Source of the DNA: JAICUF01 sp038250675
Lineage (GTDB): Bacteria; Gemmatimonadota; Gemmatimonadetes; Gemmatimonadales; GWC2-71-9
Length of the DNA: 64,000 bases
Direction of reading: 5' to 3'
Assembly (NCBI GenBank): GCA_038250675.1
Contig: JBBSCB010000004.1
Location: 1 to 64,000, forward strand
In this document: positions 24,939 through 35,355 of the stretch, piece after piece
How positions within the stretch are numbered: position 1 is the stretch's first letter
Layout of the letters: each line of letters begins with the position of its first letter
Position numbers and translations under genes: made by a program
Notes under the pieces: model-generated
What the model saw: the letters and a program-made list of their open reading frames with translations, nothing else
The model's database searches: none
Told to the model about the DNA's origin: nothing

Positions 24939-26536
24939 ATCACCGGTCCCGCCTGCGAGACCGCCGCCGGCACCTCCGCCTCGAACTGGCGGAAGTTGTC
25001 GCGGAACATGCCCGCCAGCTTGCCGGCCTGCGCGTCGTACGCCGCGGGGTCGGCCCAGGTGCCGCGGGGCGAGAGAACGTCGGGCGGCACGCCGTCGACC
25101 GCCGCCGGCACCGCAAAGCCGAACACCGGCTCGCGGGCAAACGTGGCGCTGTCGAGCGCGCCGGAGAGCGCGGCGCGCACCATCGCCCGGGTGTAGCTCA
25201 GCTTCATCCGGGTCCCGGTACCGTAGGCGCCGCCGGTCCAGCCGGTGTTGACCAGCCAGACGCGCACGCCGTGCTTCGCGATCCTGTCGCCCAGCATGCG
25301 GGCGTAGACGCCCGGCCGCAGCGGCAGGAACGGCGCGCCAAAGCAGCTCGAGAACGTCGCGGTCGGTTCCGTCACGCCGCGCTCGGTGCCGGCGACCTTG
25401 GCGGTGTAGCCCGACAGGAAGTGATACATCGCCTGCTCGGCCGTGAGCCGGGCGATCGGCGGCATGACGCCGTAGGCATCGGCGGTCAGCAGCACGATGT
25501 TCCGCGGCACGCCGCCGGCGCCGCTCGGCACGTGATTCGGGATGTAGTCGATGGGATAGCAGGCGCGGGTATTCTCGGTGATGGACGTGGCGTCGTAGTC
25601 CACCGCGCGCGTGTCGGGGTCGATCACGCAATTCTCCAGCACCGTGCCGAACTTCTGCGTCGCCGCGAAGATCTCCGGCTCCGTGTCCGCCCGCAGCTTG
25701 ATCACCTTGGCGTAGCAGCCACCCTCGAAGTTGAATACGCCCCCGTCGCTCCAGCCGTGCTCGTCGTCGCCGATGAGGCCGCGCGCCGGATCGGCGGAGA
25801 GCGTGGTCTTGCCGGTGCCGGAGAGCCCGAAGAAGATCGCCGTATCGCCGTCGGGGCCGACGTTGGCCGAGCAGTGCATGGGCAGCACGCCCTGCTGGGG
25901 CAGCAGGTAGTTGAGGACGGTGAAGATGGATTTCTTCATTTCGCCGGCGTAGCGGGTGCCGGCGATGATGATCAGCCGCTGGGCAAAACTGAGCGCGATG
26001 ACCGTGCCGCTTCGGCAGCCATGCCGCGCGGGGTCCGCCGTGAACTCGGGGGCGTGCAGGACGGTGAAGCTGGGGACGAACCCGGGGAGATCGGCCGGCT
26101 CGGGACGGATGAACATGTTCCGGACGAACAGCGCGTGCCAGGCATTGGGGGTGAGGAACCGGACCGGCAGCCGGTACGCCGGATCGGCGCCGCCGAACAG
26201 GTCCTGGACGAAGAGCTCCTGCGTGTTGAGGTGCGCCCGCACATCCTGATGCAGCCGGTCGAATGCGTCCGCCGGCATGCGGCCGTTCTTGTCCCACCAG
26301 ATGTCGGCGCTGGAGTCCGGCTCGTCCACCACGAACTTGTCCTTGGCGGAGCGGCCGGTGTGCGGCGACGTGACGGCGGTAAACGCGCCGAACTCGGTCA
26401 GCCGGCCTTCGTCGCGGACGACGGCGGCCTCGACGAGCTCCGGCGCGCTGAGATTGCGGTGGGCGCGCGCCGGATTGAGACCGGCCGCGAGCGGTCCGGT
26501 CGTTGCACGATGGATGGGAGTCGTCTTGGTGGCCAT
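24935..26536 (-). CDS. pckA: Phosphoenolpyruvate carboxykinase (ATP)
   Basis: PckA converts oxaloacetate and ATP to phosphoenolpyruvate and CO2, the entry step of gluconeogenesis. The 533-residue length and motifs match the ATP-dependent family: TGRSAKDKF, RYAGEMKKSIF, the P-loop GLSGTGKTT (237-245), LIGDDEHGW and NTGWTGGAYGTG. I chose the ATG at 26536 (MATKTTPIHR). The gene lies 43 bases after malic enzyme on the same strand, which groups two C4-to-C3 enzymes at the oxaloacetate/malate node. The stop overlaps the start of the HD phosphohydrolase gene. Confidence 0.96.
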   Translation of the reverse strand: MATKTTPIHRATTGPLAAGLNPARAHRNLSAPELVEAAVVRDEGRLTEFGAFTAVTSPHTGRSAKDKFVVDEPDSSADIWWDKNGRMPADAFDRLHQDVRAHLNTQELFVQDLFGGADPAYRLPVRFLTPNAWHALFVRNMFIRPEPADLPGFVPSFTVLHAPEFTADPARHGCRSGTVIALSFAQRLIIIAGTRYAGEMKKSIFTVLNYLLPQQGVLPMHCSANVGPDGDTAIFFGLSGTGKTTLSADPARGLIGDDEHGWSDGGVFNFEGGCYAKVIKLRADTEPEIFAATQKFGTVLENCVIDPDTRAVDYDATSITENTRACYPIDYIPNHVPSGAGGVPRNIVLLTADAYGVMPPIARLTAEQAMYHFLSGYTAKVAGTERGVTEPTATFSSCFGAPFLPLRPGVYARMLGDRIAKHGVRVWLVNTGWTGGAYGTGTRMKLSYTRAMVRAALSGALDSATFAREPVFGFAVPAAVDGVPPDVLSPRGTWADPAAYDAQAGKLAGMFRDNFRQFEAEVPAAVSQAGPVI

Positions 26537-26579
26537 GAGAGTCCGGGTGCGCCGAGCGCAGAAAAAGCGACGTGTCTGG

Positions 26580-28867
<2,288 letters not shown>

Positions 28868-28871
<4 letters not shown>

Positions 28872-29524
28872 CGCCCCGGCACGGGCGAGACGTTCGCCGG
28901 CGAGTGATACAGGACTTCCGCGGTGTTGGCATCCCGCGCGCTCGGGCGGCCCACCGCCGGATTGGCGAACATGATGTCGTTGGGATTCGAGGAGTGGGCA
29001 AAGATCCCCAGGGTGTGGCCGATCTCGTGCGTCAGCGTCAGGGCCAGGCAGGCCTGGGTCGATGCCAGCGCAGTGGAGAAGCGGGCGGTGATGTAGATGT
29101 GCATCGGCAAATGCGCCTGCCGGGTGTCGTCGATGTTGGGGAGCGTGGTCGCCTGACATTCCGGCGCCATCGATCCGAGCGACCAGCGGCTGAGCAGGAT
29201 GTCGTCGCCGGCGGGCGGCGCGGCCTCGCGCACGATGACGTCCGCCGTCGTCGAATCGTCCACCCGCACTGCCGCATACTCGTGGTACAGGAACACGTGA
29301 TTCCACTGGGCGATGCTCGCGTCCGCATCATTCGGCAGACTGTCGGAGTCCTCGGCCCAGATCCTGACTGGCAGGAACGACTGGGGCCAGTGGAAACTCA
29401 GCGTGTCGGTGCCGACGACCTTGCGCCACTCGTAGAGGTCGGCGCGCGTGGGCGCACCGATGTCGGCACAGGCCGCCGCCAGTCCGGCTGCGAGCGCCAC
29501 GGCCGCAATGCTCCGGTGGCTCAC
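28868..29524 (-). CDS. Matrixin-like zinc metalloprotease, putative lipoprotein
   Basis: This 218-residue protein has a signal peptide with a possible lipobox (AAAC, Cys19) and a metzincin-type zinc site. The motif is HEIGHTLGIFAHS: His166, Glu167, His170, Gly173 and a third histidine at 177. A likely Met-turn follows (DIMF, Met185). The third histidine is one residue later than in the standard HExxHxxGxxH, a variant I believe occurs in some bacterial matrixin-like proteins. It should act in the periplasm or at the outer membrane. The GTG start overlaps the stop of the barrel-like gene as GTGA. Substrate unknown. Confidence 0.78.
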
Positions 29525-30120
29525 CGCGCACCTCGGGCCAGGCCCAGCAACAGGGCGATGCGCTGCACGCCCTGCGACTGGGTGTAGCCATGGGACCGCA
29601 GGTCGGGGGAGGAGAAGCGGTGGAAGTCGTAGTTCGCGGTCGCGAGAAGGTCCCAGTGGGCGAGCATCGGGCGTCGGAAATTGAGCCCGCCTCCCATGAG
29701 CAGCCGCGTCGTGCCGCTCCCCGCCAGGAAGCCGGCCTGCGAGTCGTGGAAGTAGTGGAGGAATCCGGCGCCCGCCTGCCAGTGCAGGGCGCCGGAGACA
29801 TGGCCCCCGACCGTTCCCATCGCGGTGAACGTCCGGACGTGGCCCAGGTCGCTGCTGGTCGTGCCGTAGTTGCCGCGGAGTGCACTGCTGCTGTAGCTCA
29901 CCGTCACTCCGGCGGTGTAGCGCGGCGCAATGGAATGCCCAATGCCGAGCGCGATCGTCGGTCCAGGTGAGGGCTTGGCGTCGATGCTCTGCACCACGTA
30001 GTCATGGACGAGCGGGGTCCAGCCGGTGACACCGAGCGCGACCGAGACCTCGGTCTGCGCGCAGAGGGCCCCGGCGGGAAGGATGGTCACGAGGCCCAGC
30101 ACGGCAAGCGATTTGAGCAT
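29521..30120 (-). CDS. Small outer-membrane beta-barrel-like protein
   Basis: I do not recognise a named family. The 199-residue product has a clear signal peptide (MLKSLAVLGLVTILPAGALC, then AQ). The mature part has alternating short beta-type stretches with glycine turns and aromatic ends (YTAGVTVSYSSSALRGNYG, GALHWQAGAGFLHYF, ATANYDFHRF). This suggests an eight-strand outer-membrane barrel or a lumenal beta protein. The ATG at 30120 has CATCTT 6 bases upstream and no ribosome-binding site. It heads a coupled chain with the metalloprotease and malic enzyme genes. Confidence 0.68.
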   Translation of the reverse strand: MLKSLAVLGLVTILPAGALCAQTEVSVALGVTGWTPLVHDYVVQSIDAKPSPGPTIALGIGHSIAPRYTAGVTVSYSSSALRGNYGTTSSDLGHVRTFTAMGTVGGHVSGALHWQAGAGFLHYFHDSQAGFLAGSGTTRLLMGGGLNFRRPMLAHWDLLATANYDFHRFSSPDLRSHGYTQSQGVQRIALLLGLARGAR

Positions 30121-30126
30121 TGCTGG

Positions 30127-30132
30127 AAGATG
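30127..30132 (-). promoter_or_regulatory. Possible -10 CATCTT for the barrel-like gene
   Basis: CATCTT on the minus strand ends 6 bases before the ATG at 30120, one mismatch from the TATCTT seen before other genes here. Confidence 0.35.
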
Positions 30133-30151
30133 GACGGGCCGCGGCGGACGG

Positions 30152-31024
30152 TCAACGCGCCGCGGCATAGCCGCGGAGCAGCGCCAGCATCGCCCGGTCA
30201 TTGGTCACCATGTCCTCGTCACCCTTGGGGGTTTCGAGTATCTTCGGCAGGTGGGCAAAGCGCGGGTCCGTCATGATCCGGGCAAACGGTGCGGGACCGA
30301 GCGAGCCCTGGCCGATCAGCTCGTGGCGATCGCGGCGGGAGGCGAACGGCGTCTTCGAGTCGTTCAGATGGAGACAGTGCAGGTGCTCCAGGCCGATGAT
30401 CCGGTCCCACGCCTCCCACACGCCGTCGCAGTCGTCCGTCAGGTCATACCCGGCCGAATACAGATGGCAGGTGTCGGCGCAGAATCCGACCCGATGCCGC
30501 AACCGCTTCGGGATGCGGTCGCGCAGTCCGGCAAGCTCCTCGAACGTTCGTCCGAGGGCAGTGCCGGTCCCGGCGGTGGTTTCGAGATAGACCATCACGT
30601 CGCCCGGCACCGCGGTGAGCGCCTGGCGTATCCCCGCCGCGTTCCGATCGAGGCCGAGCGCCGGGTCATCAATGTAGTTGCCCGGGTGCGACACTACGCC
30701 GGGTATGCCGAGGTAGGCGCACCGGGCGAGTTCGAGGGTGAAAGCCTCGACAGATCGCGCGTTTAGCGCTGAATCGGGGGAGGCAAGATTGATCAGGTAC
30801 GAGTCGTGCGCCACGATGCTCCGGAGTCCGCTCGTGCCGTACGCTTCGCGGAAGGCATCCCGGGTCTCGTCGCCGATCCGTGGTTCGCGCCACTGGTTGG
30901 GTGTCTTGGTGAACACCTGAATGGCCGTCGCGCCAATATCTGTTCCGCGGGCCGGTGCGGTATGCATCCCGCCCTGGACCGACACGTGAGCGCCCAGCCG
31001 TTCCTCATTCAAAGACCGATGCAT
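30152..31024 (-). CDS. nfo: Deoxyribonuclease IV (AP endonuclease)
   Basis: Nfo cuts the DNA backbone 5-prime to abasic sites in base excision repair. The 290-residue TIM-barrel protein shows the three-zinc site motifs: LGAHVSVQGGM, VSHPGNYID, VYLETTAGTGTALG, FCADTCHLYSAGYD and HLNDSKTPFASRRDRHELIGQG. The length is typical. The ATG at 31024 is supported by homology; a weak GAGAG lies upstream. The start codons of nfo and the divergent GGDEF gene are only 11 bases apart if the TTG start of the latter is right. Confidence 0.96.
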   Translation of the reverse strand: MHRSLNEERLGAHVSVQGGMHTAPARGTDIGATAIQVFTKTPNQWREPRIGDETRDAFREAYGTSGLRSIVAHDSYLINLASPDSALNARSVEAFTLELARCAYLGIPGVVSHPGNYIDDPALGLDRNAAGIRQALTAVPGDVMVYLETTAGTGTALGRTFEELAGLRDRIPKRLRHRVGFCADTCHLYSAGYDLTDDCDGVWEAWDRIIGLEHLHCLHLNDSKTPFASRRDRHELIGQGSLGPAPFARIMTDPRFAHLPKILETPKGDEDMVTNDRAMLALLRGYAAAR

Positions 31025-31035
31025 CTGTCTCTCGC

Positions 31036-32469
31036 TTGATCGATAGCCTGCCGCGCGCCGGCGCTCCCCGTTCCCGGGTCCTCCTGCTCGGGGAGGCGTC
31101 AGCGCGTCCGGACGGGCTGGAACGGGCGCTGGCCCGTGCCGGTTTCATCGTCACCGAAGGTGATCCGTCGACAGCGGACGGCTCGGCGTCCCCGCCGGCG
31201 CCGGACGCCGTGCTGGTCACCGCCGCCCTCGCCGATGAAAGCCTCGCGCGGATCCTGGATACCGCCGACTACGCCTACGGCCGCGCGGTGCCGCGGCTCG
31301 TGGCGCTGGCCACGGAGGATCGCGAGGCGCCGACCCGCGCGCTCGCCCTGGGTGCGGATGATGCCGTGGCCGCGCCAATCCACCTCCCCGAGCTCTGTGC
31401 CCGCCTGGCCGTCCGGATCGCCGGACGCAGCGCATCCGCGTCGGGCCCGGGCGGTCAGCTGTACGACGCCATGGCGGACCTGGTCGAGGAGGTCTGCACG
31501 TCGCTGCGGGCCGAGGAAGTCCTCGGCACGCTGGTCGAGCGGCTGGGGCGCGCGCTCGACCTCTCGCGGTGCTCGTTCGTTCTGACACCCCCGGGCGCGG
31601 ATCATGGTCGCGTCATCGCCGAATCCCGCGGGTCCTCATCCCGCGACTTCCGGCTCGATCTGGCCCGCTATCCGGAAATCCGCGAGGCCCTCCGCACCGC
31701 GCAGCCGGTCATGATCGGCGACGTCCAGACCGATCCGCTCTTTGCCGACGTCCGCCAGCGTTGGGCCGAGGAAGCGCTCGAGGTCTCGGTGCGCGGGGTG
31801 GTCGCGCTGCCGGTGAACGTCGCGGGCGCCGTGGCCGGCGTCTTCCTGCTTCGCACCCGGGAGGCGGAATCGCGGCTCTCGCCTGCGCAAGTGGCGTTTG
31901 CGGAGAATCTCGTGCGGGCCGCCGCCCGCATCCTCGAGAGGGTCCGCGATCGGGCGCCGGGGCGCCCGGCGGATCCGCTCACCGCCTGTGCCACCGCCGA
32001 CCTGCTCGACGACCGCATCCGCGAGGAGTTCGACCGGGCCCGGCGCTACGCGCTCAGCTTCAGTCTCGTCCTGTTCGACATCGAACAGCTGCGGTCCTAC
32101 AACGAGCGGCTGGGTTCTGCACGGGGCGACCAGGTCCTGGCGGACATCGGCCTGCTGCTGCGCACTGGTCTCCGCGCGCCGGATTTCGTCTGCCGCTACA
32201 GCGGCGACGAGTTTGCCGTGCTGCTCCCGGAGACGTCGCTCCCCGGGGCGCGGCAATCGGTCAACCGGGTGCGCGAGCGGCTTGGCGCCTATCCCTTTCC
32301 CGAGCTCGATCCCGGCGACCGGCCCCGGCTCTCCGCCGGCATCGTCACCTTCCCTCATCCCGCGGCCGATCAGGTGGGCGATCTCTTTGCCCTCGCGGAG
32401 GCGGCGCTGCTCCGGGCCAAGGGGCAGGGCGGGGACCGCGTCGCAAGCGCCGAAGCGGTCGCGACCTAA
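31036..32469 (+). CDS. GGDEF-domain protein with pseudo-receiver and GAF domains
   Basis: This 477-residue protein has a response-regulator-like fold (about 12-128), a GAF sensor domain (about 143-303) and a diguanylate cyclase domain (about 315-470). The receiver lacks the phospho-acceptor aspartate: the PDAVLVTAAL segment has valine/threonine where Asp is expected, although GADDAVAAPIHLPEL resembles the receiver end. The active site reads SGDEF (389-393), with RAPD (380-383) five residues before it, an intact inhibitory I-site. FDIE keeps the first metal aspartate. Cyclase activity is plausible, since A/SGDEF variants can be active, but unproven. The TTG at 31036 is the best start available; there is no clear ribosome-binding site. 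Confidence 0.82.
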   Translation: MIDSLPRAGAPRSRVLLLGEASARPDGLERALARAGFIVTEGDPSTADGSASPPAPDAVLVTAALADESLARILDTADYAYGRAVPRLVALATEDREAPTRALALGADDAVAAPIHLPELCARLAVRIAGRSASASGPGGQLYDAMADLVEEVCTSLRAEEVLGTLVERLGRALDLSRCSFVLTPPGADHGRVIAESRGSSSRDFRLDLARYPEIREALRTAQPVMIGDVQTDPLFADVRQRWAEEALEVSVRGVVALPVNVAGAVAGVFLLRTREAESRLSPAQVAFAENLVRAAARILERVRDRAPGRPADPLTACATADLLDDRIREEFDRARRYALSFSLVLFDIEQLRSYNERLGSARGDQVLADIGLLLRTGLRAPDFVCRYSGDEFAVLLPETSLPGARQSVNRVRERLGAYPFPELDPGDRPRLSAGIVTFPHPAADQVGDLFALAEAALLRAKGQGGDRVASAEAVAT

Positions 32470-32475
32470 CCGGTC

Positions 32476-33714
32476 CTAGCGCCGCCGGAGCCACTCCGCC
32501 GGATCCAGCGCGATCTGATTTTCACCCCGAATCTCGAAGTGCAGGTGGGCGCCGTAGTCCGAGTTGGCGCCGCCCACGGTGCCGATCGTCTGCCCCTTGC
32601 CCACGGTCGCGCCTACCTTCGTGCCGGCCGAGTTGAGGTGCGAGTAGATCGAGTAGTAGCCGTTGCCGTGCTCAATGATGATGGTGAGCCCATAGGTGCC
32701 GAACTGGCCCACCAGCCGCACCGCGCCCGCCTCGACGGCATGCACCGGCGTCCCCACCGCCGCCGCAATTCCGATCCCGTTCCAGCGGATCACGCCGCCG
32801 CTCGGCAGCGTGTCCCGCCCGAAGCGATAGACGATGCGGCCCTCGACCGGCCAGTCGAGCTTGCCCAGGTCGCTCGTCGTGATGGCACCGGGCACCGGCG
32901 TCGCCGGTGCGCCGCGGCTGGCCCGCGCGGCGGCTTCCGCGCGGCGGGTCTTCTCGAGATCGGCCAGCACCGTGTTCAGCCGGCTCTGGTCCTTCTCGAG
33001 TTCCGCGAGCCGACGCTCGGTCGAGCGGGCCGATCGCTTGAGCACCGCGAGCCGGCTCTCCTGCTGCTGGGCGATCCGGCCGTAGCGGTCGAGCTCGGCC
33101 TCTCGCTCCTCTTTCGTATGGTCGAGCTGGTCCTTGACCTGCGCCAGCTCGCGCCGCTGCCCGCCCACGCGATTGCGCAACCGCTCGACGTCGGAGACGA
33201 GCGCGCGGTCCTGGCGGCTGGTGAGGTAGAGGTATTTGTAGCGGCTGAGCAGATCGCCAAACGACTCGGCGGCGAGCAACACCTGAAAGGTATAGAGCGG
33301 ACCGCGTTTGTAGATATCCACCAGGCGGCGCTGCAGCACGGCGCGGCGCTCCGCCAGGTTGTCCTGCGCCAGGATCAGCTCGGCGCTCGAGCGATCGAGC
33401 TGGGTGGAGAGTCCGCCGATCTGCCGCTCGATCTCGGTCACGATGCGGCTGGTGGACTGCCGCTGCCGCTCGATGTTGTCCAGCTCATCGGCCACGTCGT
33501 GGACCTGACCCTGGAGGCGCTGCTGTTGGCGCTCCAGCCGTTCACGCTCGTTCTTGATCTCGTCCAGCCGGCGGCGGCTCGCCTCCAGCTCTTTGGCGGT
33601 GGTCGACTGCGCGTGCGCCGCATGCGGGAGCACCAGCACGGCGGCGGGGACCAGCAGCAGCCGGAGCGCGAGCCGCAGCCGGCGGGCACTGCGGGCGGAC
33701 CGGCTACGACGCAC
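32476..33714 (-). CDS. EnvC-like murein hydrolase activator
   Basis: This 412-residue periplasmic protein has a signal peptide (ending AHAQ), a long coiled coil (about 37-270) and a LytM/M23 domain (about 290-405). The LytM zinc site is degenerate. Where active enzymes have HxGIDIA it reads WNGIGIA, losing a histidine and an aspartate ligand, although HLHFEI remains. E. coli EnvC is likewise a non-enzymatic LytM protein that activates amidases through FtsEX. Gene order ftsE-ftsX-envC, with an 11-base overlap to ftsX, supports the same job in septal wall splitting. Confidence 0.92.
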   Translation of the reverse strand: MRRSRSARSARRLRLALRLLLVPAAVLVLPHAAHAQSTTAKELEASRRRLDEIKNERERLERQQQRLQGQVHDVADELDNIERQRQSTSRIVTEIERQIGGLSTQLDRSSAELILAQDNLAERRAVLQRRLVDIYKRGPLYTFQVLLAAESFGDLLSRYKYLYLTSRQDRALVSDVERLRNRVGGQRRELAQVKDQLDHTKEEREAELDRYGRIAQQQESRLAVLKRSARSTERRLAELEKDQSRLNTVLADLEKTRRAEAAARASRGAPATPVPGAITTSDLGKLDWPVEGRIVYRFGRDTLPSGGVIRWNGIGIAAAVGTPVHAVEAGAVRLVGQFGTYGLTIIIEHGNGYYSIYSHLNSAGTKVGATVGKGQTIGTVGGANSDYGAHLHFEIRGENQIALDPAEWLRRR

Positions 33715-34597
33715 GCCGGTCGACCCTTCCGCCCATGTGGCGGAGGTGGCGACCGACGCTCACCAGACTTCCGCCAAATCCCATCAGGATGCCAAATCCC
33801 ACGATCACGGCGGCCTGCAGCGGCGTGAAGAAGATCAGGCCGGTGAACGACGCCGTGTTGTTGCGGAAGGCGGCATACCCGGCGTAGCAGAGCGCCACCG
33901 CCAGGAGCCCGCCAAGGAGTCCCTTGACGGCGCCTTCGAGCAGAAAGGGCCCGCGGATGAACCAGTTCGTGGCGCCGACGAGACGCATGATATGGATCTC
34001 CCGGGCCCGCTGGAGCAGCGTGAGCCGGATGGTGACGCCGATGATGACCATCGCCACCGTGGCGAACACGAGCCCGATCACGAGTCCCAGAATGCCGGTG
34101 AGGTTCCGCAGCCGGTCAAGGCGCTGAATCCAGTCCCGGCCGTAGCGCACGTCCTCCACGAACGAGAACCCCTTGAGCCGGTCGGCCACGGCGGCCACAT
34201 GCGCGGCGTCGCGGTAGCCCGGCTTGAGCCGGAGTTCGAAGGACGGCGGCAGCGGGTTGACCTGGAGGTCGCGGTAGGCGTCACGGAACTCGACCAGATC
34301 GCGGCGCGCGCGCTCCAGCGCCTGATCCTCGGTCACATAGTTGATGTCCTGCACCTCGGGAAAGGCCGCGATGTCCTGCGATGCGAGCGCGACGGTCTCG
34401 GCCGGCGTGCCGCGGAGCACGAAGGCGACGATCTCGACCCGTTCCTCGAGCCCCTGAAGCGCGTGGCGAAGATTGATGGCCACGATTCCGAACAGCCCGA
34501 CGGTGAACAGGGAAAAGGCGATCGTGGTGACGGAGAGCGCGGAGAGCAGCGGCGCGCGCCGGAACGACATCAGCGATTCGCGGAAGAGGAGTCTCAC
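33704..34597 (-). CDS. ftsX: Cell division protein FtsX
   Basis: This 297-residue permease-like protein has four membrane segments and a large periplasmic loop between the first and second, the FtsX layout. The N-terminal helix lies after RESLMSFRRAPLLSALSV and the last three helices fall in about residues 165-290. It partners FtsE at the division site and relays ATP hydrolysis to a periplasmic wall-hydrolase activator, here the EnvC-like protein. The GTG start overlaps the ftsE stop by 4 bases. Confidence 0.93.
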   Translation of the reverse strand: MRLLFRESLMSFRRAPLLSALSVTTIAFSLFTVGLFGIVAINLRHALQGLEERVEIVAFVLRGTPAETVALASQDIAAFPEVQDINYVTEDQALERARRDLVEFRDAYRDLQVNPLPPSFELRLKPGYRDAAHVAAVADRLKGFSFVEDVRYGRDWIQRLDRLRNLTGILGLVIGLVFATVAMVIIGVTIRLTLLQRAREIHIMRLVGATNWFIRGPFLLEGAVKGLLGGLLAVALCYAGYAAFRNNTASFTGLIFFTPLQAAVIVGFGILMGFGGSLVSVGRHLRHMGGRVDRRAS

Positions 34598-35286
34598 GGG
34601 GCGACCTCGCCCGCCGGCTCGTCGTCCGCGCTGTCGTAGACGACGGCGCCTTCGCGCATCTCGACGGTGCGATAGGTGGTCTGGCGGACCAGGTCGAGGT
34701 CGTGCGTGGCCATGACCACCACGGTGCCGCCGGCGTTGATGTCGCGCAGAAGCTGGAAGATGCCGCGCGTGGCGCGCTCGTCGAGGTTGCCGGTGGGCTC
34801 GTCCGCCAGCAGGATCGCGGGATCGTTGACCAGCGCGCGCGCGATGGCGACGCGCTGCTGCTCGCCGCCCGAGAGTTCGCGCGGGTACGCCCGCGCCTTG
34901 GCCGCGAGTCCCACCTGCGCCAGTACCCGGCCGGACCGCGCCGGGATGGTGTCGCGCCGCGCGCCGGTCACCTCGAGCGCAAAGGCGACGTTTTCCGCCG
35001 CGCTCCGGTCCTCCAGCAGCCGGAAGTCCTGAAAGATGACGCCCAGCCGGCGGCGGAGCCGGGGGATGGCGTCACCCCGGAGCGCGCTGACCACGTGGCC
35101 GCCGACGCGGAGCTCGCCCGACGTGGGCCGCTGCTCGGCGTAGAGCAGCTTGAGCAGCGTGGACTTGCCCGCGCCGGAATGTCCGGTCAGGAAGACGAAT
35201 TCGCCGCGGGCGACGTGAAAGGACACGTCCTTCAGGGCCACCGCGCCGTTCGGATAGGACTTGTGTACGTGGGCGAGTCGGATCAC
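34594..35286 (-). CDS. ftsE: Cell division ATP-binding protein FtsE
   Basis: FtsE is the ATPase of the FtsEX complex. The 230-residue protein has Walker A GHSGAGKST, signature LSGGEQQRVAIARAL and Walker B AILLADEPTGNLD, with YPNGAVALKDVSF at the front as in FtsE. I chose the GTG at 35286, where homology starts. There is no Shine-Dalgarno, but TATCTT ends 6 bases upstream, with TTGGCT 18 bases further up, so this is a likely leaderless promoter and the head of the ftsE-ftsX-envC operon. Confidence 0.95.
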   Translation of the reverse strand: MIRLAHVHKSYPNGAVALKDVSFHVARGEFVFLTGHSGAGKSTLLKLLYAEQRPTSGELRVGGHVVSALRGDAIPRLRRRLGVIFQDFRLLEDRSAAENVAFALEVTGARRDTIPARSGRVLAQVGLAAKARAYPRELSGGEQQRVAIARALVNDPAILLADEPTGNLDERATRGIFQLLRDINAGGTVVVMATHDLDLVRQTTYRTVEMREGAVVYDSADDEPAGEVAP

Positions 35287-35292
35287 GGGCGG

Positions 35293-35322
35293 AAGATAGA
35301 ACCGCCGCGCCCCGCGAGCCAA
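35293..35322 (-). promoter_or_regulatory. Promoter of ftsE-ftsX-envC
   Basis: On the minus strand TTGGCT (35317-35322) and TATCTT (35293-35298) are spaced by 18 bases. The -10 ends 6 bases before the GTG at 35286. Confidence 0.6.
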
Positions 35323-35355
35323 GGGCGCGCGGGACGCGGCGTGGCGGGGTGCGGC

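Noticed and set aside
23658..26297. HD phosphohydrolase as an 879-residue protein extending through pckA
   Set aside because: The N-terminal part is pckA in another frame (Arg/Pro-rich, no domain); homology starts at the CTGA junction.
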